The notes under the pieces are model-generated. The model was not told the DNA's origin. It searched no databases and saw only the letters and a list, made by a program, of their open reading frames with translations. A stretch of DNA of 32,595 bases from an uncultured Pelagibacteraceae bacterium (GTDB taxonomy: Bacteria > Pseudomonadota > Alphaproteobacteria > Pelagibacterales > Pelagibacteraceae). The position numbers were made by a program, and so were the translations under genes. Where the stretch lies: contig CACFPS010000009.1 of assembly GCA_902568235.1 (NCBI GenBank), forward strand, positions 1 through 32,595. The letters are read 5' to 3'. Below, in pieces: positions 24,038-32,595 of this stretch. Positions within the stretch are counted from its first letter, which is position 1. Every line of letters starts with the position of its first letter.

Positions 24038-24919
24038 ATGACATCGTACGATAAAAGAGAAGGTAAGATCTGGTACAATAATGAACTTATTGATTGGCAG
24101 GATGCAAAGCTTCATGTAATCAGCCATGGACTCCATTATGCAAGTTTAGTTTTTGAGGGATTAAGAGTATATGAGGGCGAAATTTTTAAGTTAGAAGAAC
24201 ATACGGATAGATTTTTTCACTCATCTAAAAGAATGGACATTGTAATTCCTTATACGAAAGATGAAATTAATAATGCATGTAAAAAAATAATTACAATTCA
24301 AAATGTTCAGAACGGATATATAAGACCATTTGCTTGGAGAGGAAGTGAAATGATGGGTGTTTCGGCACAAAATACAAAAATCAATGTTGCAATAGCTACT
24401 TGGGAATGGGGAGACTATTTTGATCCTAAATTAAAAAATGAAGGAATAAAATTAAATATTTCAAACTGGAGAAGACCAGCGCCAAATACAATACCGTGGG
24501 ATAGTAAGGCAGCTGGATTATATATGATTTGTACTCTTTCTAAGCATGAGGCTGAAAGAAAAGGTTACAGCGAGTCTCTCATGTTAGACCACGAAGGAAA
24601 TGTCGCAGAGTCCACTAGTGCAAATATTTTTTTTAAAGACAAAGAAGGAGAACTTCACACACCTATCGCAGATTGTTTTTTAGACGGCATAACTAGAAGA
24701 ACTGTAATAGAGATTGCAAAATCTAAAAATATAAAAGTTCATGAAAGAAAAATTACACCAGAAGAATTATCAAATTTTGTAGGATGTTTTCTAACTGGAA
24801 CAGCAGCAGAAATAACACCAGTTTCCCAAATTGAAAAAAATAATTTTAAAGTATGTGATTTAATATTAGACTTGTCCGCAAGCTATGGAAAGTTAGTAAG
24901 AAAAAAAAAAGCAGCCTAA
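24038..24919 (+). CDS. ilvE: Branched-chain amino acid aminotransferase
   Basis: IlvE carries out the last step of Ile, Val and Leu synthesis, moving an amino group from glutamate to the keto acid with PLP. This 293-residue class IV aminotransferase has HYASLVFEGLRVY (33-45), the PLP lysine Lys157 in WDSKAAGLYM, the substrate-loop segment LDHEGNVAESTSANIFF, and DGITRRTVIEIA. The C-terminal TGTAAEITPV is also present. A run of ten adenines encodes the final Lys residues. Its stop overlaps the convergent pgsA by four bases. The family also holds D-amino acid transaminases, but motifs and length favour IlvE. Confidence 0.93.
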   Translation: MTSYDKREGKIWYNNELIDWQDAKLHVISHGLHYASLVFEGLRVYEGEIFKLEEHTDRFFHSSKRMDIVIPYTKDEINNACKKIITIQNVQNGYIRPFAWRGSEMMGVSAQNTKINVAIATWEWGDYFDPKLKNEGIKLNISNWRRPAPNTIPWDSKAAGLYMICTLSKHEAERKGYSESLMLDHEGNVAESTSANIFFKDKEGELHTPIADCFLDGITRRTVIEIAKSKNIKVHERKITPEELSNFVGCFLTGTAAEITPVSQIEKNNFKVCDLILDLSASYGKLVRKKKAA

Positions 24920-25500
24920 TCTTTGCTATCCTCAGAAATTGCATGGTCTATTCCTTTTCTTAAGTAATCATAACCAGTATAAAGTGTAAGGAATGCAGAT
25001 AACCATAAAAGAATAATTCCAATTGTTTGAGCATTATAGTCTTGAAAATTGATTATTTTATTTCCAGTTTCTCCCGTGAGTAATGCAGAAATAGCAAACA
25101 TTTGTAGAAAAGTTTTAGTCTTTGCTAAATTTGACACTGGGAGATTAATTTTTCCCTTGGCCAAAAATTCTCTTAAACCTGAAATTAAAATTTCTCTTGT
25201 TAAAATAATTATTGCAGCAATTACTTCATAATTTCTTATTGTTCCATCCATTACTAATAGAATTAAAGCCGTTGCAACAATAATTTTATCTGCAATAGGG
25301 TCTAACAATTCCCCTAACTTGGATTCTTCTTTATACATTCTTGCCAATAATCCGTCTAAGAAATCAGTAAATGAAGCTAAAACAAATAATGCAAAAGGAA
25401 TTACATCTCCATAAAATCCAGGAAGATAAAAAGCAAAAACAAATATAGGAACAATTATAATTCTTCCTATTGTTAAATAATTTGGAACTTTAATTTTCAT
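24916..25500 (-). CDS. pgsA: CDP-diacylglycerol-glycerol-3-phosphate 3-phosphatidyltransferase
   Basis: PgsA makes phosphatidylglycerol phosphate at the inner membrane. The 194-residue protein has four or more hydrophobic helices and a complete CDP-alcohol phosphotransferase motif: Asp46, Asp49-Gly50, Ala53-Arg54, Gly63, Asp67 and Asp71 with the expected spacing. The N-terminal [12 protein letters not shown] is typical of PgsA. It overlaps the uvrC stop by four bases (ATGA), the common alphaproteobacterial uvrC-pgsA order. It converges with ilvE with a 4-base overlap. Confidence 0.95.
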   Translation of the reverse strand: MKIKVPNYLTIGRIIIVPIFVFAFYLPGFYGDVIPFALFVLASFTDFLDGLLARMYKEESKLGELLDPIADKIIVATALILLVMDGTIRNYEVIAAIIILTREILISGLREFLAKGKINLPVSNLAKTKTFLQMFAISALLTGETGNKIINFQDYNAQTIGIILLWLSAFLTLYTGYDYLRKGIDHAISEDSKD

Positions 25501-27332
25501 TCGTGGAAAAAATTATATATTGTTTTTGCAACTTTTTCTTCAACTCCTTCAACTGTTTTGATTTCATCTAAACTAGCAGATTCTACTGCTCTAGCTGAGC
25601 CAAAATGGTTTAATAATGCTTTTTTTCTAATAGAACCTATGCCTTCGATCTGATCCAGTAGAGATTTGCTAATCCCTTTCTTCCTTTTAGCTCTATGCGC
25701 ACTAATAGCAAATCTATGAGCTTCATCTCTTATTCGTTGTAGAAAGAACAGAGTTGGATCATTTTTTAGAAATTTGAAGCTTTTACCATTATGAAAAAAA
25801 GTTTCATCACCTCTGTTTCTATGTTTACCTTTTGCAATAGCTATAATTGGAATATCATGAAGCCCAAGCTCATTTAAAGTCTCTCTTGCAATAGAATATT
25901 GACCTTTACCACCATCAATTAAAACAAGATCTGGAAAAGATAAATAATTATCCTTTTCTTGAATAGCTTTTTTAAACCTTCTATTCAAGACTTCCTTCAT
26001 CATTCCATAATCATCTTGTTCGTTTTGTTTTATTTTAATATTAAATTTTCTATATCTTTTTTTAATAAATCCTTCTTCACCAAAAGTAATTAATGCTCCA
26101 ACACTGTTAGTTCCTTGGATATGGCTGTTATCATATACTTCAATAAGACTTACATTCGTTTCTAAATCAAATTTTTTTGAAACCTTATCAAACAAGTCTT
26201 TGTTGTTTTGGCTCTCATAAAGTTTTCTATTTAAGCTATCTTTAGCATTTTTTATTGCTTGATTTATAACTTTAAGTTTAGATCCTTTTTTTGCTACAGA
26301 AATATTTATTTCTTTATTTTCCTTTTTTGAGAGAGTTTTTTCGATTAAAGTTTTTTCTTTAATTTCTTCATTTATAATAATTGTTTTTGGTACACTTTTA
26401 TTTTCATAAAATTGAGAAATAAATGAATTTAAAATCTCATTGAGACTTTCATCAGGATCATGTTTTGGAAAAAAAGCTTGATTACCCCAATTTTGTTTTG
26501 ATCGATAAAAAAAAACTTGAATACAAGTTTTTCCAGACTCTTTATATCCAGCAATAACATCTGCTTCTATTAAATTTGCTTCATTAATTCTTTGTGAAGA
26601 TTGAATTATATTTAATGATTTAATTCTATCTCTTAAAATTGTAGCTCTTTCAAAATCTAATACTTCACTGGCTTTTTCCATTTGCTGTGAAAGATTTTTT
26701 TGAATTTTTCTAGATTTACCAGAAACAAATTCAATCGCATCTTCTACAGTTTGTTTATATTCATCTTTTTTAATATAACCAACACATGGACCAGAGCATC
26801 TTTTGATTTGATACAAAATACATGGTCTTTCTCGATTTTTAAAAACTGTATCATCACAAACCCTAAGATGAAAAATTTTTTGAATCATTTTTATTGTCCA
26901 GTTTGCCGATCCAGCTGAAGCAAAAGGACCAAAATAAAATCCATCTTTATTTTTTTTACCTCTGTGCCTTTTGATCTGAGGCCATTTTTCTTTGTTACCA
27001 ATGAAGATAAATGGAAAAGATTTATCATCTCTTAAGAGGATATTGTATTTTGGTTTATATTTTTTGATTAAGTTTGCTTCTAACAGCAAAGCTTCACTTT
27101 CATTTGAAGTGGTAGTTATCTCAAGCTTTTTTGTTTGAGATAACATTCTTTCAGTTCTTATTATGTGATTTTTTTCTGATACATAACTTTTTAATCTATT
27201 AGTAAGATTCTTAGCTTTGCCTACATAAAGAATTTCGTTTTTAGAATTTAGCATCCTATATACCCCAGGAAGTTTTGGCATTAAGGGTAGTTCTTTTTTA
27301 ATTACTTCTTTTCCAGTTTCAGAGCTTAGCAT
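25497..27332 (-). CDS. uvrC: Excinuclease ABC subunit C
   Basis: UvrC makes the dual incisions in nucleotide excision repair. From ATG 27332 the protein is 611 residues. It has a GIY-YIG nuclease ([29 protein letters not shown]), a cysteine cluster near [25 protein letters not shown], a UVR motif for UvrB contact ([20 protein letters not shown]), an RNase H-like endonuclease ([17 protein letters not shown]), and a C-terminal tandem helix-hairpin-helix. A TTG at 27362 would add ten residues, but the ATG is preferred. It overlaps folB by 14 bases. uvrB is three genes upstream in the same run. Confidence 0.96.
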   Translation of the reverse strand: MLSSETGKEVIKKELPLMPKLPGVYRMLNSKNEILYVGKAKNLTNRLKSYVSEKNHIIRTERMLSQTKKLEITTTSNESEALLLEANLIKKYKPKYNILLRDDKSFPFIFIGNKEKWPQIKRHRGKKNKDGFYFGPFASAGSANWTIKMIQKIFHLRVCDDTVFKNRERPCILYQIKRCSGPCVGYIKKDEYKQTVEDAIEFVSGKSRKIQKNLSQQMEKASEVLDFERATILRDRIKSLNIIQSSQRINEANLIEADVIAGYKESGKTCIQVFFYRSKQNWGNQAFFPKHDPDESLNEILNSFISQFYENKSVPKTIIINEEIKEKTLIEKTLSKKENKEINISVAKKGSKLKVINQAIKNAKDSLNRKLYESQNNKDLFDKVSKKFDLETNVSLIEVYDNSHIQGTNSVGALITFGEEGFIKKRYRKFNIKIKQNEQDDYGMMKEVLNRRFKKAIQEKDNYLSFPDLVLIDGGKGQYSIARETLNELGLHDIPIIAIAKGKHRNRGDETFFHNGKSFKFLKNDPTLFFLQRIRDEAHRFAISAHRAKRKKGISKSLLDQIEGIGSIRKKALLNHFGSARAVESASLDEIKTVEGVEEKVAKTIYNFFHE

Positions 27333-27744
27333 TACTTCTTTTTTTAGAAATTTGGATACCAACAGATGAACAATCTTTCATAATTTCTAATTTCTCAATT
27401 CGAAGAGATATTTTATCAATTCTTTTGTCTTTAAATAGCTCATCAAAAACATCCTCAGCCAATGTTTCAAGAAAGTTATAATGTTTATTTTTAACCAATT
27501 TTTTTATTAATTTCACAATTTTTGCGTAGTTAACTATTGATTTAAGATCTTTATCATTTGAAGGTTTTTTATCTTCGTAGTCGATCTCCAATGAAAACTT
27601 AACCTTTTGTGTTTTGATTTTCTCAAAATCATAATAGCCAAGCTTTAAATCTAATACTAAGTCTTTAATTAAAACTTTTTTTTCGTAATTAAATAAACTC
27701 TTATTTTTGTCTATCTTAACTACTTTAAGATTATTTTTTTTCAT
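27319..27744 (-). CDS. folB: Dihydroneopterin aldolase-like protein FolB
   Basis: FolB converts 7,8-dihydroneopterin to 6-hydroxymethyl-dihydropterin in folate synthesis. The 141-residue protein shows the family pattern: [31 protein letters not shown], then [16 protein letters not shown], then the strongly conserved [16 protein letters not shown], and the C-terminal LRIEKLEIM with the conserved lysine. A 20-residue N-terminal extension is unusual. The start overlaps the upstream pteridine reductase stop (ATGA), supporting a shared folate role. FolX, the dihydroneopterin triphosphate epimerase, is a close relative that I cannot exclude. Confidence 0.82.
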   Translation of the reverse strand: MKKNNLKVVKIDKNKSLFNYEKKVLIKDLVLDLKLGYYDFEKIKTQKVKFSLEIDYEDKKPSNDKDLKSIVNYAKIVKLIKKLVKNKHYNFLETLAEDVFDELFKDKRIDKISLRIEKLEIMKDCSSVGIQISKKRSNAKL

Positions 27745-28496
27745 TCTTTTAATCCTAATATATCAGGAGTTTGCCAATTTAAACTTTGACCACTATCGAC
27801 TGATATTACTTGTCCTGTAATAGATCTATTTTTAATAAAAAAGTCAACGGCATTACAGATTTGTTCAACGTCTACTTGTCTTTTAAGAGGGGTTGCCATG
27901 TATTGTTTTTTGAAGTGTTTTTCGGATTGTCTTTTATTTTTTAATGTAGGACCTGGAGCTATGCCATTTACTCTTATATCCGGAGCAAGGCTCATAGCGC
28001 TTGTTTTAGTAAGAGTATAAAGTCCAGTTTTGCTTATCGTATATGAAAAGAAATAGGGAGTTAGTTTAAAAACTCTCTGATCAATAATATTAATTATATT
28101 GTTATTTTTCCCTTTAATATTTTTAGCAAATGCTTTTGATAAAAGTGCTGGCGCTCTTAAATTTGTTCTTAAATGTTTTCCCCAGCTATCGGTTGTGAAA
28201 TTTTCAAGCTTATCATTTTTAAATAGTGACGCGTTATTAATTAAGCAATCAAAGTATTTTAATTTAGATTTGGCAAATTTTATTATTTTATTTACATCTT
28301 CTTCTTTGCTTAGGTCACCTTTAACTAAAAAAACTTTTGTTTTATTCTTCGATAATTTTTTTTTTAATTTTTCAGCTTTAGATTTAGATCTATTAAAATG
28401 AATTATAATTTCTTTTCCTGTTCCAGATAATTTTTCAGCAATTGCAGCTCCAATTCTTGTGGCACCACCTGTAATAATTATTTTATTTGCTTCCAT
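27741..28496 (-). CDS. folM: FolM/PTR1-type pteridine reductase (SDR family)
   Basis: This 251-residue short-chain dehydrogenase carries the pteridine reductase variants of the family. The cofactor loop is TGGATRIG (9-16) with Arg instead of the usual Gly, NNAS lies at 87-90, and the catalytic triad reads Asp139 (NIIDQRV), Tyr152 and Lys156. Asp in place of the common Ser is the signature of PTR1 and E. coli FolM, which reduce dihydropterins or dihydrofolate. It is coupled to folB (ATGA) and overlaps uvrB by 19 bases. A FolM role is supported by active site and neighbour. The exact substrate is not proven. Confidence 0.8.
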   Translation of the reverse strand: MEANKIIITGGATRIGAAIAEKLSGTGKEIIIHFNRSKSKAEKLKKKLSKNKTKVFLVKGDLSKEEDVNKIIKFAKSKLKYFDCLINNASLFKNDKLENFTTDSWGKHLRTNLRAPALLSKAFAKNIKGKNNNIINIIDQRVFKLTPYFFSYTISKTGLYTLTKTSAMSLAPDIRVNGIAPGPTLKNKRQSEKHFKKQYMATPLKRQVDVEQICNAVDFFIKNRSITGQVISVDSGQSLNWQTPDILGLKE

Positions 28497-30649
28497 TTCT
28501 TTTTTCCTTTTTGAGCTCTGGTTCCAGGCATACCCATAGTAGATCTTCCTTTAGGGTAAATTTTGTTATTTTTACTATATTTTTTTACTTTTGGATTAAG
28601 TGTAATCTCTAGCTCAGAACTTTCAAGTTTTCTAATTTCATCTCTTATTTTTGCCGCTTCTTCGAACTCTAAATTACTAGCGGCCTCTTTCATTTTTTTA
28701 TTTAAAGCTTTTATATGCTTTTTGAGATTTCCACCAACATTTGCCCCAGTTCCAATTTTTACATAATCTTTTTCATAAACACTTTCTAGAATATCACTGA
28801 TTTCTTTTTTGATTGAAGTGGCGCTTATTTTATTTTTTTTATTATAAGTTAATTGAATATTTCTTCTTCTTTCAGTTTCCTTAATAGCTTTTTTTATGCT
28901 TTTAGTTTCCTTATCAGCATACAAAATTACTTTACCATCTAAATTTCTAGCAGCTCTCCCAATTGTTTGTATAAGTGAAGTTTCAGATCTTAAAAATCCT
29001 TCTTTATCTGCATCTAATATTCCAACTAAAGCGCATTCGGGAATATCAAGACCTTCTCTTAATAAATTAATTCCAACTAAAACATCAAAGACACCCAATC
29101 TTAAATCTCTCATAATTTCTATCCTTTCAAGAGTATCTATGTCGGAATGTAAATATCTAACTTTAATGCCATTCTCATGAAGATATTCTGTTAAATCTTC
29201 AGCCATTTTTTTTGTTAAAGTTGTAACTAAAACTCTATGATTTTTTTCAATTGTTTTTTTGCACTCATGCATCAAATCATCAACTTGGTTTTTAGCGGGT
29301 CTAACTTCAACTGGCGGATCAATCAATCCAGTTGGACGAATAACTTGATCAATAAATTTTCCTTTTGTTTGTTCTAGCTCCCAGGGTCCAGGAGTTGCTG
29401 AAACAAAAACAGTTTGAGTTCTCATTAAATCCCATTCTTCAAATTTTAATGGTCTATTATCCATGCATGATGGAAGTCTAAATCCATATTCTGCCAGAGT
29501 ACTTTTTCTTGATCTATCGCCTTTAAACATTCCATTTAATTGTGGAACTGTTACATGACTTTCGTCAACAAAAATTAAAGTGTTATCAGGAAAATACTCA
29601 AATAGAGTAGGCGGAGGTTCTCCTGGCTTTCTTCCTGATAAAAATCTTGAATAATTTTCAATTCCGGCGCATGAGCCTGTTGCTTCAATCATTTCTAAAT
29701 CAAATTTAGTTCTTTCTTCTAATCTTTGAGCTTCTAATAATTTATTTTCTGCTTTATGTTTTTTTAAAGTTTTTTCTAATTCTTTCCTTATATTTATTAT
29801 TGCTTGTTCGATTGTTGGTTTTGGAGTTATGTAATGACTATTTGCATATACTTTAACTAAACTTAAATCTCTTACTTGATCTCCTGTTAAAGGGTCAAAT
29901 TCTTCAATTTTTTCTAGTTTATCTCCAAATAAGCTCAGCCTCCAAGCTCTATCTTCTAAATGAGAAGGAAAGATTTCTAAATATTCTCCTCTTGCTCTAA
30001 ATGTGCCTCTAAAAAAATTTTGATCATTTCTTTTATATTGAAGGGCAACTAAAGATTTTATTATATGTTCTCTGTTATAGTCATTATTTTTCTGAAGAGT
30101 TAAAGTCATTTTACTATATGCTTCAACTGAACCAAGTCCATAAATACAAGATACACTGGCAACGATCAAAACATCGTCTCTTTCAAGAAGTGATCTCGTA
30201 GCTGAATGTCTCATTCTGTCTATTTGTTCATTGATTGATGCTTCTTTTTCAATATATGTATCTGATCTTGGCACATATGCTTCGGGAGTGTAGTAATCAT
30301 AGTATGAAACAAAGTACTCAACGGCATTATCTGGAAAAAATGTTTTCATTTCCCCATAAAGCTGAGCAGCTAAAGTTTTATTTGGAGCTAAAATTAATGC
30401 AGGTCTATTAGTTTCTTCAATAACCTTTGCCATGGTAAAGGTTTTTCCAGACCCTGTTACTCCAAGCAAAACTTGATTAAATTGATTTTTTTTTGCGCCC
30501 TGAACCAATTTTTTAATTGCTTCTGGCTGATCTCCTGCTGGTTTAAAGTTAGATTTAATTTTAAATTTTTTGCCGCCTTCGAGTTTTCCTGAAATTTCTG
30601 GATTTTTACTCTGTATATCTGTAATTAAATCTTGATAAGTGTTTTGCAT
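28478..30649 (-). CDS. uvrB: Excinuclease ABC subunit B
   Basis: UvrB is the damage-verifying helicase-like subunit of nucleotide excision repair. The 723-residue protein has Walker A GVTGSGKT at 63-70, the beta-hairpin [25 protein letters not shown], helicase motif [13 protein letters not shown], and [20 protein letters not shown]-terminal UVR domain ([20 protein letters not shown]) contacts UvrC. A basic tail of about 40 residues is added at the C-terminus. It begins 36 bases from the divergent aspartate aminotransferase gene and is the first gene of uvrB-folM-folB-uvrC-pgsA. Confidence 0.98.
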   Translation of the reverse strand: MQNTYQDLITDIQSKNPEISGKLEGGKKFKIKSNFKPAGDQPEAIKKLVQGAKKNQFNQVLLGVTGSGKTFTMAKVIEETNRPALILAPNKTLAAQLYGEMKTFFPDNAVEYFVSYYDYYTPEAYVPRSDTYIEKEASINEQIDRMRHSATRSLLERDDVLIVASVSCIYGLGSVEAYSKMTLTLQKNNDYNREHIIKSLVALQYKRNDQNFFRGTFRARGEYLEIFPSHLEDRAWRLSLFGDKLEKIEEFDPLTGDQVRDLSLVKVYANSHYITPKPTIEQAIINIRKELEKTLKKHKAENKLLEAQRLEERTKFDLEMIEATGSCAGIENYSRFLSGRKPGEPPPTLFEYFPDNTLIFVDESHVTVPQLNGMFKGDRSRKSTLAEYGFRLPSCMDNRPLKFEEWDLMRTQTVFVSATPGPWELEQTKGKFIDQVIRPTGLIDPPVEVRPAKNQVDDLMHECKKTIEKNHRVLVTTLTKKMAEDLTEYLHENGIKVRYLHSDIDTLERIEIMRDLRLGVFDVLVGINLLREGLDIPECALVGILDADKEGFLRSETSLIQTIGRAARNLDGKVILYADKETKSIKKAIKETERRRNIQLTYNKKNKISATSIKKEISDILESVYEKDYVKIGTGANVGGNLKKHIKALNKKMKEAASNLEFEEAAKIRDEIRKLESSELEITLNPKVKKYSKNNKIYPKGRSTMGMPGTRAQKGKKKWKQIK

Positions 30650-30673
30650 ATATTAAACAACGTATTAAAATAA

Positions 30674-32595
<1,922 letters not shown>

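Overview
The window looks like a streamlined alphaproteobacterial chromosome, most like the SAR11/Pelagibacter lineage. The sequence is very AT-rich, proteins are rich in Lys, Ile and Asn, there is almost no non-coding DNA (the longest gap I find between genes is about 70 bases), and gene starts and stops repeatedly overlap. Gene order is also alphaproteobacterial: mutY next to dciA-dsbA-smc, a CcrM-type GANTC methylase, petABC beside trmL-hemF, lgt-midA-pgeF, prs-rplY-pth-ychF, and a MarR-OmpR-EnvZ set. I see no mobile elements, CRISPR arrays, phage genes or genomic-island signs. No stretch over 300 bases lacks a gene. The taxonomic call is inference from style and gene order.

Layout. (1) 1-7013, DNA maintenance: smc (cut by the window edge), a DsbA-like oxidase and the DciA helicase loader on the minus strand; mutY and a flavoprotein monooxygenase on plus; then ccrM, rnhB, an overlooked 44-residue membrane protein and a family-4-like uracil-DNA glycosylase on minus. 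(2) 7024-10938, plus strand: an exported TPR protein, ispE, tRNA-Gln(TTG) and, three bases after the tRNA, the CCA-adding enzyme. (3) 10935-12712, minus: greA, hemF, trmL. (4) 12782-15352, plus: petABC, the complete cytochrome bc1 complex. (5) 15329-21294, minus: ychF, pth, rplY, prs, pgeF, midA, lgt. (6) 21342-21596, plus: a UbiK/BMFP-type small coiled-coil protein. (7) 21574-23978, minus: histidine kinase, response regulator and MarR regulator, a set resembling PetP/PetR. (8) 24038-24919, plus: ilvE. (9) 24916-30649, minus: uvrB, a FolM/PTR1-type pteridine reductase, folB, uvrC, pgsA. (10) aspartate aminotransferase on plus and thioredoxin reductase on minus, cut by the window end.

The themes are housekeeping: DNA repair (mutY, udg, uvrB, uvrC, rnhB), replication and chromosome handling (dciA, smc, ccrM), respiration (petABC, hemF, midA, ubiK), translation (tRNA-Gln, cca, trmL, rplY, pth), envelope and lipids (lgt, pgsA, pgeF), isoprenoid, folate and amino-acid synthesis. 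I do not see a wholly new multi-gene system. The most interesting items are local: a 20-bp tandem duplication that places a 7-codon upstream ORF on the start of rplY; GANTC sites built into the probable ccrM promoter; an unlisted small membrane protein coupled to rnhB; the tRNA-Gln/cca junction; all six convergent gene pairs overlapping at their stops; and a folate reductase/aldolase pair inside a uvrB-uvrC operon.
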